The notes under the pieces: generated by a model
Database searches by the model: none
What the model was told of the DNA's origin: nothing
Seen by the model: the letters and a program-made list of their open reading frames with translations, nothing else
Made by a program: the position numbers and the translations under genes
NCBI GenBank assembly: GCA_965644295.1
Contig: CBFFRP010000169.1
Coordinates: 186,001-250,000 of the forward strand
Source of the DNA: Paraphysomonas bandaiensis
Lineage: Eukaryota > Chrysophyceae
Direction: 5' to 3'
Length of the DNA: 64,000 nucleotides
Shown here: piece after piece, positions 12,615 through 23,334 of the stretch
How the letters are laid out: the number at the start of each line of letters is the position of its first letter
Position numbering within the stretch: the first letter of the stretch is position 1

Positions 12615-13241
12615 ATGGAACTGGCCAGCAGAACTACGTTCTCTAAGGATGTGGAGGAGATTTTTGACAGATACGAGCGAAGAATGGAACAGCACATTCA
12701 GGAGATGAGTCAGAAAACTCTAGACATGATCAGTCAACTTGGGCAGCAGTTTGTTGGACAGATTCTGGAGGTGCTTCAAAAATCTGAACAGATGCTGGAG
12801 AACCCCTCAGATGCGCCTGTTTCCTGTCCTGAGATTACTACCACGGAAGCGGCTGACCACAAACAAGAAGACTGTGCTTCATCTCAGCAGGAGCTTGGTA
12901 TGGAACCTAAGGCATCTATGGTTCAGGAGGATGGCAATGCAGTCTCGCGAGTGTCAATTCCAGGGACAGAGACCATCAATGCTGATGCAAACCGGCTTTC
13001 TATCCATGTCCGAGTTCAAGGGGTACAGCAGCTCCGGTCCTCTCAACGTGAGATGATTTGTTCCAGTCCCGGGAAGTCCAGCTTGGTCCTAACTAACAAG
13101 TCTTTCCTCCCCAACCCTGTACAGGGAATAATGGGTGATTTCCAGAATATTCCAGGATTTATCCGGCCTTATACTTGGGTGATGGCAATTTTTGAGGAAC
13201 ATGGTCCTGGGCCGCCACCTTGGGTCAGATTAGAGTGTTGA
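12615..13241 (+). CDS. Gag-like coiled-coil protein of the LTR element (208 aa)
   Basis: The frame runs from an ATG 99 bases after the 5' LTR. Residues ~1-60 are rich in E, K, Q, M and L with heptad-like spacing, predicted as coiled coil. The middle is acidic and polar; the end is Pro/Gly-rich. I see no CCHC zinc knuckle or other known Gag motif, so 'gag-like' rests on position alone. A second frame (13,220-13,531, 103 aa) overlaps its 3' end by 22 bases in another phase and could be a frameshift continuation or chance. Confidence 0.45.
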   Translation: MELASRTTFSKDVEEIFDRYERRMEQHIQEMSQKTLDMISQLGQQFVGQILEVLQKSEQMLENPSDAPVSCPEITTTEAADHKQEDCASSQQELGMEPKASMVQEDGNAVSRVSIPGTETINADANRLSIHVRVQGVQQLRSSQREMICSSPGKSSLVLTNKSFLPNPVQGIMGDFQNIPGFIRPYTWVMAIFEEHGPGPPPWVRLEC

Positions 13242-13609
13242 TTCACAATTTGGGCTGTTACAAAGCCTCTAGATGCAGTTCGGCGGATTGGCTCTGTATT
13301 TTTGGTGTGCATGGAGCAATGACTCTCATACTCCGGAATCCCCTACATTGCAGCGCGTGCATCACCTATAAGTTTGAGCAGCTAGAGATTTTCAACAGTT
13401 ATTATGAAGAGGAGATCGGGAGCATGTGGTATCAAGGAGCATTTTCTACTAGAAGATTCATCAAGACGAGATTTTACTTGACTTGTCATTTGGGATTATT
13501 GTGTGGGAGTTCTATGGACTGTTCATATTGATAACAACTGTGAGAAAGAGAGAGAAGAGAGGGCAGTGTACAGCGGCGCTGCAACAACTGATCAACGGTA
13601 TCCAACTGT

Positions 13610-13630
13610 AAAAGAGGAAAGCAAGGGTAG
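13610..13630 (+). other. Polypurine tract of the LTR element
   Basis: A nearly unbroken run of A and G directly upstream of the 3' LTR, the position where plus-strand priming occurs in LTR retrotransposons. Confidence 0.6.
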
Positions 13631-15133
13631 TGTAACGCTGTGGCGTTCAACTATTATTCCATCGTACTCTCTATTCTCTAGCGGGCATATAATGGACTAC
13701 GGATGTCGAGAATGAGTGTGACTCACACCAGCGGTGATATGTTGTATTTTATGCATACTATGTTACATCTATGCTTGCATGTACACTATACTATGCCTTG
13801 CACTGCATGTCATCATTGTATTGATATCGCATTGTATGCACTCACACTTATTACTATATCACCAACATCACTCACACTATACACATATGACATACATTAT
13901 ACACCTCACACCATACCACACATATATGACATACATTATACATCATATATATCATTGCATACATACTACACTTCACACTTATAACACTGTATGCTGTGTT
14001 GGTACTGATTCTTCTCTAGCTGCAGATAGGAGGAATTAGATATCAATATAGTGCATTCACATTCATCTATACCTTCTTCTATCTCTATATGTATGTGTAT
14101 TACCATCTATATCCATTATCACACTCTTATCACTTGCATACTGTATGGCATATAGTGCTCGTGCTTGTATAAGATCCAAGTCTTGTCATAAGCACGATCT
14201 GCATGTATACATGACATGAATATGACGTATGTATGGTATATGTACACATTGTATCACCTGAGGGTCCATTCATCTTGTCATGAGGCCATTGGTACTCTCT
14301 GTGTGGTCTTCATATTCCTGTGGAGCGCAGTGGACTCTAACTCCTCGTGTTCATGATGTTTGGAGCCGTGACTTGCGTCGGACGTCTGTCATTATGGACT
14401 TGACTAGGGTGCCAAGTTTCATCGTCTATCTCTTACTAGTTATGGAGCGTTGGCATGTATCTGCAATGAGCGTTAAGAGCATCATCATCTTCAGTCTCTT
14501 CTCAACTGTTGTTTTTGTCGTATGCTGTATTTGCTGTATTTGCTGTATACTCCTGGATGCTACTCTGGTATGCGGGATGTATATGACCTTGTACTCCTCT
14601 GTATATGCGATTGTATGATGCTGTATATGATTCTGAGTATACAGTATTGTGCTGTTGTATATTTGTATATGGTCTATAGTACAGTGACGGTATATTGTCG
14701 AGTACAAGCATATGATTGGACGATATTCTCATTTTGGTGTGCTGGAGACTCTTTTGGTTGGAGTTGGTCTTCATAGCATTCTACGGGAGTGTTCCAGAAA
14801 ACTGATATGTCCACATAATCAACCAAATCTTGTATAATCTTTTGTAGAATATTGTTCTAGATGTTATTGTGTGTTTCTAGATAGCTTGTAGAACATGAGT
14901 GGTTCTTTATGAGTTGTTTTGTGTTCTGCTTGCTGTTCAGATTTATGTTATAGTGCCTTACACCTTAACACGTAGTTAGAGGTGTCTAATTATAAGAGCT
15001 TGGGGGTGCCTGAGCTGTTGTAAGGCTTAATAACAAACATATTCCTCTTCTTCTTTTCCTTTCTTCTTTCTTACATTTCCTTATTATTCATATATAGTGG
15101 CTGCACCCGGTGTTATACCTCGGGTTAGCTATA
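13631..15133 (+). repeat. 3' LTR
   Basis: Same length and termini as the 5' LTR. Scattered single-base differences, for example near 14,000, 14,030, 14,101, 14,290 and 14,699. Confidence 0.85.
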
Positions 15134-16079
15134 ATATAGGCAAACTTATACTTTATATTACTTGTAAACACATACTGTCAATCGTTGTATTTAAGATCTA
15201 CGTATTATATATATAGCTACTACTTTACTATGACTAGTACTTATTATTCAAGTTCGCATCGACTATAACGATATCATATTATTATTATAAATATCAACAT
15301 GTCAACACACAGATACACACACATTCAGAACGCTCGTATATATAATATGCATACACACACAAACGCACAGATGACATATTCTCATATATATAAAGTCATG
15401 AACACTGATGCTTATATGTAGCATTATTGTAGGTAGAGTACACCCATATAAACCTAGTAAACATAAGGAAAACGTACATACATGTGCATATAAGTACATA
15501 CAAAAGTATACATAATATATATATATATGTAGAGACATAAAACATACACATTCGTGGAGAGGTAGTTCGGGACAAAGTCTTGAGAATAGCCAACAAAGAC
15601 TAGACATGTTTAGACATTCAACAATCATCAGCTGCACTCGCCGTAAAGCCCATTTAATCGACAAATATGGCAGTAATTGCATTGTAGATGTAACAAGACC
15701 CTAATAAGCTGAATGATTGCAATATATTAGGTATCCTACATATATGACATGAGTGAACACTACTTGCTGTGACCCTACAGCACCGTAACATGATGGGGTT
15801 CCTGCAACCAACAATCTACTAGTAAAGGGTTAGGGTTAGACTTTACGGTAGTTCTTGCCGGGAGTGGACTTGGCTATCGGGATATATAGGTTAATCACCT
15901 GATGCAGAAGTTGCATCCTATCCTTGCGAGCTTCGCCCTGGTGTGAGATGGCATTGTAGAGGAGATGGATGGAATTAAAGTCCATGTCTATGTCCTGTAG
16001 AAGGTCACGCAGGCGACATATTATAGCATTCTTGTGTAGGTCTCAGCCTTAGCCTGGTAGAGGACATCTGGGAATCCGA
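15134..16079. other. Intergenic, no gene seen
   Basis: AT-rich DNA with short CACA/ATAC tracts that give a false 126-codon minus-strand frame near 15,302-15,682. Two TTAGGG units near 15,827-15,838 are too few to be telomeric. The last ~200 bases may belong to the following copia relic. Confidence 0.45.
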
Positions 16080-16470
16080 AGAAGGTGACGTAGCTACATT
16101 GACTATACAAGATGAGTATCAATGCTATAACGGATTACAGGAAATGATAGGGTCTCGGGGGATAATTGGAGAAGTAGGGTTGAAAATTGACAAGCCCACA
16201 CCATCATTCCTGGATAGTCAATGTGCTCAGGATATATCTGAAAACCCAGTGCGACACCAACGATAAAAAAATATTGAGAATAAGTATCATATGATTAGAG
16301 AGTACGTGGATGCCAAACAATTTAATACAGCGAAATAAATTCATGTGAGCAGTCGGCAACAGATGGCTGATATATATGCCAAGACTTTGTGTGGTATTGA
16401 ACAGAGGGAGCGAACTCTTGGAAAACAATTTAAGACCACTGAACACACTTTATCGCAGAGGTACCCAAGG
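16080..16470 (+). pseudogene. Ty1/copia-type RNase H relic
   Basis: One forward frame reads, with stops, the conserved copia order: VATLTIQDEYQ (family VALSSTEAEY), then SFLDSQCAQDISENPVRHQR (family DNQSAI..NPV.H.R), then KYHMIREYV (family RYHFIRE), then ADIYAKTL (family LADIFTKPL). At least two in-frame stops lie between these blocks, at about 16,264 and 16,336. The upstream reverse transcriptase is not recognisable and no LTRs were found. This is an old dead fragment. Confidence 0.75.
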
Positions 16471-16619
16471 TAAAAGAGAGCTCGACGTGTCTTGTGGTGT
16501 GAATGAATGGTGGGAGCTAGCAATACCAGCGGAGTCATCCGTCCACCAGTGTCCTAAGAGGTTCGGTGGTTGCGTAGTATCCGATAGCAATGCTTTTCAC
16601 AAATCTTAGAATAGTTGAC

Positions 16620-17668
16620 TACATCCAATTGAGTGATGGTGTTGATTTCTGCAATATGATGTGATATATATATTGTGCAATTGAAGTGAATTAATAGTGT
16701 ACAATAGGTGAAGTCAACTCATAGGTGTTACGGGTGATCATAGTTACAAAGGAATTAAATTCAGTTACTGATGTGCTGATGTGTGACTATATAAGATATA
16801 GGAGTGACTGGTGAACATATGATAAACAGGTGTTGGTGAGAACAGATGATTTACCAGCAGATGTTACATATATATGTATGTAGTGAAGTATTCAGATTAA
16901 GATTAATAATTATAATTTCTTACTTGAAAGTACATAGTGTTCAACATAACAAGGTTAAGGCTTACGTGTAGAGCAAAGTTAACTTCAGTGAAATGCCCAA
17001 TTCTAACATGGTGTAGTAGAGAGTAGAGATAAATCGAGTTGGTGAATGACAATGAATGGTGTATGTTGACTAATGACCATTTTCAGATGATTAAGATCGT
17101 TGTAAGAGAAGTTTAAGTTAGTCAAACTAGATAGATTTCTTTATTATAATTGTATACACAATTGTGTGTGTTGTCATGTGACACATGTCAACAACATGAT
17201 AAACTATTTCGTTCATGTCAACCACTGCTCAACTTCCGTATCTTGAATCGTCATGATATAATACTTCAGTTTCACAGTTATAGCTATATAGCACCTTTGA
17301 CTATTGACTACGTATTACTGTTTTTCACATTGTATTTAACGTATTCTACAGTACTATCTTAGAGAACCATACGTATTCCAACAGTGTATGATATCTCTTA
17401 TAATTTTTCTGCTTTAAGAAGTGTTTATCTAAGCTTTCATACTAAGTTCAACTACTAATTATGTCGTTATCTAACAGAAACACCACTTCTAGAAGTAGCT
17501 ATGGAGAAGTAGGTAGAGTTATACGGGATTTTAGATATAGAAGAATTATACAGTAAAAGGATATAGTAAGCACAGTTAAGTGTTGGTGAAGTTAAGCGCT
17601 ATCTATCTACCTTCTCTTGCACACATGGATAAGGATGACATATACACTGAAACCCACAGAGATGATGC
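16620..17668. other. Intergenic, no gene seen
   Basis: AT-rich sequence with only short, unconserved open frames. It contains the 3' flank of the minus-strand gene at 17,669. Confidence 0.45.
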
Positions 17669-18671
17669 TCAATCACCCGATGTTTCCACACTGAGTACTC
17701 TGCATGCAATAGCATATCCTTTGAGATCTTCTGCACGGTTGAAAAAAAGCGAATACAACCCGAGAGAAATGTCAAAATCAAAACTTGTGTCTTGTGACAA
17801 TATGATTTTTAGAAATTTCACCAAGTAAACTTTATTGATCGTACTTCCACCAGAAGAAGATGTTACAGTCACACTGTGAGATGTGTGTAACGACCACGTA
17901 CCAGGTGTGTTAATTTCCGGAGCTACCTGGCTGAAGTAAAATTTTTTCAGAAAATCATATTTGCCAGATATGAACAACTGAACGCCAATATCATCGAATG
18001 ATTCTGATGTAAAATAAAACTCTTGAATCAGTCCAGGGTGTGCGAGTTTCCATCCCCACGACTCTGTCACTAAACGTGGAATTTCTCCGTACGTAAGCTT
18101 GCCATGGCGCCACATGTTAGTCAATGACGTCATTTTGGTCGGCGTTATGTTAAGTTTACTTGCTGAAAACGAATAAATCATTTTTCAATAATTTATTGAA
18201 CGCATTACCTGGGATTGCTGAGCTTGCTCCATTCCGCTCAGATACTGGATTGCCAATAGACATGTCTGCAAACAAGTTTTCAATTGATGGATCGCCCTCA
18301 CCATGATCAAAACATCCACGACTGTCAGTAATATCTGCACAAGTAGCATTAGTTCTTTCTTTTTCTCTAGTTGACTGTGTGCCACCCCCCCCGCCGCTAT
18401 TATCAGCAGTATCAGTATCATTTGCTAAAACAGTTCCATTCTCGTCACAATCTGCGCATTTCGTTGATACTTGTAAAGTTCCGCCATCAGTTCCAATCCT
18501 ACGACACTGTAAACAAGGGTGTCGTTCACACTCTCTGGAATTGTCAATCCTACTATCGCTAGTATTTGAATCACATTGAGAATCACTCCTACTCCAAGTA
18601 ATGGAATATCTGTGCGCAGAATGGTCGACAGATCGTTTGGAATTTATTTCAGACCCTTCATCACCATGCAT
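17669..18671 (-). CDS. Unrecognised two-exon protein with CxxC pairs (318 aa)
   Basis: Exon 1 is 18671-18209, intron 18208-18163 (46 nt, GTAATG...TTTTCAG), exon 2 18162-17669; the join is in phase and turns two overlapping frames into one. Residues 1-150 are polar and Ser/Asp/Asn-rich with HPCLQC and KCADC, two CxxC pairs that could bind one zinc, and a poly-Gly run. Residues 155-318 look globular: WGWKLAHPGLIQEFYF, then a Ser/Thr-rich strand region and FDFDISLGLYSLFF. I know no family for it. The gene lies among mobile elements, so it may belong to one. The splice is inferred from consensus and frame only. Confidence 0.5.
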
Positions 18672-19153
18672 TTATTTAAGTGCGTTGCTGTTCAATGGCC
18701 GAGTTCAGGAACACATTCGATGCCGAAGGATGGTCACTATTTAAAGGCGACTACAACTATGACACCGACATCATCATACTTCGGATAGTTTCGGTTCAGC
18801 TCCCTTGCAGGATCTCATAGTTAACGAGTGTGTAATTCTACAACCTAAACTAAAAAATCCCCTGGTTTTTCACTCAAAAATGTTACAAAACTACAAGAGA
18901 GAATAAGTTTTTCTTGTGTAAATCGGGGGGTTTTCATACTTTTGATCATTAGAAAAATTCCGCTTTTGACCTAGAACAACTGAAAACGAAATGCCTGTTA
19001 AAGATACTGTTGGATATTTGTTCTTTATTAAAGATCACGAACACATACAATTGAAGTGAAGTCTGAAGTGTGTTCTGTTTGTTCCATATGGAAATGAACG
19101 CATGAATATCGATATGGTTGAAGCTGTATGAGGTAGCAGCACTGATCGCTTCA

Positions 19154-19555
19154 ATGTCTCAGATCACACCTCCATCCATAGCCGATCCTGTCGATGTCGA
19201 TGTCGACGGAGAGGAGACCGTTACCCTCACAGCTGCTGAGGTGCGTGCCTTACTTGAAAGAGTAGCGAACGCCAGAGCTCTAGCTGAAGAAAGCGCCAGA
19301 GCTGAAGAAAGCGCCAGAGCTGTAGCTGAAGAAAACGCCAGAGCTGAGTTTTATAAGAGGTATGCATTCCACTTCTGTCAATCTGTAGATTGTATTCACG
19401 TGTTCAACTGATAGTCTTCTAATAAGCGAGCAAGTTTGGAAGCTTTCGTCGTCATTGTGGGCGTGGCTTTGTACATCGTCTTCAAAGACGAAGACGTTGT
19501 AGTTGCACTAGCACTCGTGCTAGTTGCATTTTTTTTTTGTTCATGGATGAGATAA
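19154..19555 (+). CDS. Two-exon small membrane-protein family, copy 5 (108 aa)
   Basis: Exon 1 is 19154-19359, intron 19360-19434 (75 nt), exon 2 19435-19555. This is the longest complete copy: the helix region carries extra AEESAR-type repeats. The acidic block is DPVDVDVDGEE. Exon 2 gives a hydrophobic segment (AFVVIVGVALYIVF), KDED, and a second one (VVVALALVLVAFFF), ending CSWMR. A 10-T run changes the last residues relative to other copies without breaking the frame. Unspliced reading would stop at a TGA TAG pair inside the intron. The upstream flank is the same ~170 bp as copy 8. Function unknown. Confidence 0.65.
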
Positions 19556-19599
19556 CTACGAGGGTGATGATGAGGAAGCACCTTCGCTCAGCCGATTCA

Positions 19600-20290
19600 T
19601 CATATGCAAAACTCCATCTAAAAAGTGCTGATCATGTTCTTATTTTTCTGGAGCTCTACGTTATTGTAAATTCTTCCCTTTGTATTCGAATCTGTCCATA
19701 GTATTCACGATATATGCGTTAAGGACCTGTGTTGATGTTGTGATCATTAGTGTAATTGATAAACACAGTAGTTATTATAGAAAAGTGAATAATAATGCAG
19801 GACATAACATGACTACCGTTATGATGACGATCAAGTATCTTCAACACATACACTCATTAATTCAGTTTATGATGTATTTGTTCATTAACTTTATATTTCA
19901 CATATACTATCATATATTCATATATTACGATGAATCCTACTTTCCCCCACAATGAAATAATCACCATAGACATTCCATGGCATTCAACTTCAATATTCGG
20001 CTCAACAGAAGCTCACTTCCTCTATCCTAATTATGATAATGACAGTCATATGTACGACGTACATTACGTGATTTCATTCATACCAGTATACATAATACAT
20101 ACCATTCATTTGAAACAATATGAATTCTCATTTGTTTTCTTAAAGTTAATCAGGGAACATCTATTTCTTTTTACAGCAAGCAAGCTACTAAAAATTATAC
20201 TTCTAACTATTCCGTTGTGTATGATGGTTATGTCCTGCATTATTATTCACTTTTCTACAATAATTACTGTGTTCATCACATTACACTCTA
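19600..20290. repeat. Internal spacer of the small-protein element, left arm
   Basis: Reverse-complementary to ~21,640-22,440 with a ~130-bp deletion. Related sequence also lies at 3,220-3,700. A 143-codon open frame (from 19,930) crosses it but is disrupted in the other copies, so I do not treat it as coding. Confidence 0.7.
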
Positions 20291-20361
20291 ATGATCACAA
20301 CATTACTAAGCTTACTATTACTAAGCTTAAATCTGCATTTAACGCATCATCACCCTCGTAG

Positions 20362-20712
20362 TTATCTCATCCATATGAACAAACAAAAAAATGCAACTAG
20401 CACGAGTGCTAGTGCAACTACAACGTCTTCGTCTTTGAAGACGATGTACAAAGCCACGCCCACAATGACGATGAAAGCTTCCAAACTTGCTCGCTTATTA
20501 GAAGACTATCAGTTGAACACGTGAATACAATCTACAGATTGACAGAAGTGGAATGCATACCTCTTATAAAACTCAGCTCTGGCGCTTTCTTCAGCTAGAG
20601 CATCTCGTAAGGCACGCACCTCAGCAGCTGTGAGTGTAACGGTCTCCTCTCCATCGACATCGACATCGACATCGACAGGATCGGCTGTGGATGGAGGTGT
20701 GATCTGAGACAT
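20362..20712 (-). CDS. Two-exon small membrane-protein family, copy 6 (91 aa)
   Basis: Exon 1 is 20712-20561, intron 20560-20486 (75 nt), exon 2 20485-20362. Shortest complete copy: the helix is reduced but the acidic block is longer (three DV repeats before DGEE). Exon 2 is nearly identical to copy 2. It faces copy 5 and is back-to-back with copy 7 across the 204-bp palindrome. Its upstream flank diverges from the family right after GCGTTCATTTCCAT, so its promoter may differ. Confidence 0.65.
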
Positions 20713-20921
20713 TGAAGCGAGTGCTGCTACCTCATACAGCTTCAACCCTATTCATGCGTTCATTTCCATCGTATCGGCAGTCAGCATCTTATTTTTCGGT
20801 AATTAATTGAAGTAAAATTACTCTATATTACTTACATACAACTACGGCTGGAATACATATAATTGTTGTCTCAATATTAGAGGCATATGTGAACAAAAAT
20901 ATACACAGGATGCCTATACGA

Positions 20922-21125
20922 TATGGAACAAACAACCAGGGGGTGGTTGTGCATATCGATTTCATAGATTTGTTCGTTTCCTTCATCGAAAAATCATCGT
21001 TTTTTCAGTGAAAAGTGAAAACATGTGACTTTTAAATGAAAAAACGATGATTTTTCGATGAAATAAGCGATGAACAAATCTATGAAATCGATATGCACAA
21101 CCACCCCCTGGTTGTTTGTTCCATA
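20922..21125. mobile_element. Foldback element, 204-bp near-perfect palindrome
   Basis: Ends TATGGAACAAACAACCAGG and its reverse complement; the centre is ACATGT at 21,021-21,026. The arms are about 100 nt with very few mismatches. It shares its core arms with the hairpin at 4,161-4,307. It lies between the divergent copies 6 and 7 and is the centre of symmetry of the 4.1-kb inverted repeat. Confidence 0.85.
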
Positions 21126-21189
21126 TGGAATGAACGCATGAATATCGATATGGTTGAAGCTGTATGAGGTAGCAGCACTGATCGCTTCA

Positions 21190-21561
21190 ATGTCTCAGAT
21201 CACACCTCCATCCATAGCCGATCCTGTCGATGTCGATGTCGATGTCGATGGAGAGGAGACCGTTACCCTCACAGCTGCGGAGGTGCGTGCCTTACGTGAA
21301 AGAGTAGCGAACGCTGAAAGAGCTGTAGCTGAAGAAAACGCCAGAGCTGAGTTTTATCAGAGGTATGCATTCCTCTTCTGTCAATCTGTAGATTGTATTC
21401 ACGTGTTCATCTGATAGTCTTCTAATAAGCGAGCAAGTTTGGAAGCTTTCATCGTCATTGTGGGCGTGGCTTTGTGCATCGTCTTCAAAGACGAAGACGT
21501 TGTAGTTGCACTAGCACTCGTGCTAGTTGCATTTTTTTGTTTGTTCATATGGCTGAGATAA
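21190..21561 (+). CDS. Two-exon small membrane-protein family, copy 7 (98 aa)
   Basis: Exon 1 is 21190-21362, intron 21363-21437 (75 nt, GTATGC...GCAAG), exon 2 21438-21561. Domain order as in the other copies: acidic segment with DVDVDVDGEE, RALRERVANAERAVAEENAR helix, then the two-segment hydrophobic exon with KDED between. The junction residue comes from AG plus T. Compared with copy 5, one change in the first hydrophobic segment is V to I, which keeps hydrophobicity. Confidence 0.65.
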
Positions 21562-22523
21562 CTACGAGGGTGATGATGCGTTAAATGCAGATTTAAGCTT
21601 AGTAATAGTAAGCTTAGTAATGTTGTGATCATTAGAGTGTAATGTGATGAACACAGTAATTATTGTAGAAAAGTGAATAATAATGCAGGACATAACCATC
21701 ATACACAACGGAATAGTTAGAAGTATAATTGACAATGACTATTGTTATAACTTTAGACAAGGGACGATACTCGATACTTTATACTCTTTATCCCTAGGTC
21801 AAATTGTTGCTTATTCTCATTTTGAAAATTTAATATTAGATTCTTGTGTAGCTTTTTTAGTAGCTTGCTTGCTGTAAAAAGAAATAGATGTTCCCTGATT
21901 AACATGATTAAGAAAACAAATGAGAATTCATATTGTTTCAAATGAATGGTATGTATACTGGTATGAATGAAATCGCGTACAATGTACGTCGTACATATGA
22001 CTGTCATTATCATAATTAGGATAGAAGTGAGCTTCTGTTGAACCGAATATTGAAGTTGAATGCCATGGAATGTCTATGGTGATTATTTCATTGTGGGGGC
22101 GAAATAGGATTCATCGTAATATATGAATATATGATAGTATATGTGAAATATAAAGTTAATGAAATACATCATAAACTGAATTAATGAGTGTATGTGTTGA
22201 AGATACTTGATCGTCATCATAACGGTAGTCATTGTCAATTATACTTCTCACTGTTCCGTTGTGTATGATAGTTATGTCCTGCATTATTATTCACTTTTCT
22301 ATAATAACTAGTGTGTTTATCAATTACACTAATGATCACAACATCAACACAGGTCCTTAACGCATATATCGTGAATACTATGGACAGATTCGAATACAAA
22401 GGGAAGAATTTACAATAACGTAGAGCTCCAGAAAAATAAGAACATGATCAGCACTTTTTAGATGGAGTTTTGCATATGATGAATCGGCTGAGCGAAGGTG
22501 CTTCCTCATCATCACCCTCGTAG

Positions 22524-22901
22524 TTATCTCAGCCATATGAACAAACAAAAAAATGCAACTAGCACGAGTGCTAGTGCAACTACAACGTCTTCGTCTTTGA
22601 AGACGATGTACAAAGCCACGCCCACAATGACGATGAAAGCTTCCAAACTTGCTCGCTTATTAGAAGACTATCAGATGAACACGTGAATACAATCTACAGA
22701 TTGACAGAAGAGGAATGCATACCTCTTATAAAACTCAGCTCTGGCGCTTTCTTCAGCTACAGCTCTTTCAGCGTTCGCTACTCTTTCACGTAATGCACGC
22801 ACCTCAGCAGCTGTGAGGGTAACGGTCTCCTCTCCATCGACATCGACATCGACATCGACATCGACAGGATCGGCTGTGGATGGAGGTGTGATCTGAGACA
22901 T
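22524..22901 (-). CDS. Two-exon small membrane-protein family, copy 8 (100 aa)
   Basis: Exon 1 is 22901-22723, intron 22722-22648 (75 nt), exon 2 22647-22524. It has the longest acidic segment (four DV repeats), showing length change in 6-bp steps. It mirrors copy 5 in the large inverted repeat, but its helix region differs, so the arms are not freshly copied from each other. The upstream flank runs to 23,072. Confidence 0.65.
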
Positions 22902-23334
22902 TGAAGCGAGTGCTGCTACCTCATACAGCTTCAACCATATCGATATTCATGCGTTCATTTCCATATGGAACAAACAGAACACACTTCAGACTTCACTTCA
23001 ATTGTATGTGTTCGTGATCTTTAGTAAAGAACAAATATCCAACAGTATCTTTAACAGGCATTTCGTTTTCAGTTTACTAAAAGATTACCATATTGTACAT
23101 ACTCTGTACAGTACATGTATACGGTATACGCACGTATTGCATACTATGATACTGTGTATCATAATCTAGATATATACATACATATGAGCATATATGCATT
23201 GCCAGAGGCACAGATACACAATACCCATTACCTACAGAGCGTACACAGAGCTCCACAGCCTACCACCGCTATGTATGTATGTACGCCGCCTCCTTGATTT
23301 ACCTGGAACACTCTTACCTAATCAGTATTCCAAT

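Larger units (their letters stand above)
11013..15133 (+). mobile_element. Non-autonomous LTR retrotransposon with 1.5-kb LTRs
   Basis: Two 1,503-bp direct repeats (11,013-12,515 and 13,631-15,133) flank a 1,115-bp interior. The four bases before the first repeat and after the second are both ATAT, a plausible target-site duplication. A purine-rich tract (AAAAGAGGAAAGCAAGGG) ends just before the 3' repeat, as expected of a polypurine tract. The interior has a gag-like ORF but no protease, integrase or reverse transcriptase, so mobilisation would need an outside element. The LTRs differ at roughly a dozen positions, suggesting fairly recent insertion. They begin with TG but appear to end in TATA rather than CA. 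Confidence 0.8.
18980..23072. repeat. ~4.1-kb nested inverted repeat (palindrome)
   Basis: Left arm (18,980-~21,023) and right arm (~21,024-23,072) are reverse complements over their whole length apart from indels. The outer ends pair GAAAACGAAATGCCTG with CAGGCATTTCGTTTTC. Each arm is itself inverted: distal gene, ~700-830-bp spacer, proximal gene facing it. The right arm keeps ~130 bp near 21,730-21,860 that the left arm lacks; the same sequence exists near 3,420-3,560, so the left arm lost it. Gene order is copy 5 (+), copy 6 (-), 204-bp palindrome, copy 7 (+), copy 8 (-). Confidence 0.85.

Noticed and set aside
15302-15682. 126-codon minus-strand frame
   Set aside because: Cys/Tyr/His-rich low-complexity translation of CACA/TATA tracts.
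15827-15838. Telomeric repeat TTAGGG
   Set aside because: Only two units, internal, no array.
19360-19434. A 55-nt intron (ending at GATAG) or 30-nt intron (GTAGAT to GATAG) in the small-protein gene
   Set aside because: The 55-nt version breaks the frame into the membrane exon. The 30-nt version keeps it but is shorter than any other intron here. The 75-nt version keeps frame with a strong donor and branch-like site.
19930-20361. 143-codon frame in the element spacer
   Set aside because: Broken by indels in the matching spacers at 21,640-22,440 and 3,220-3,700.
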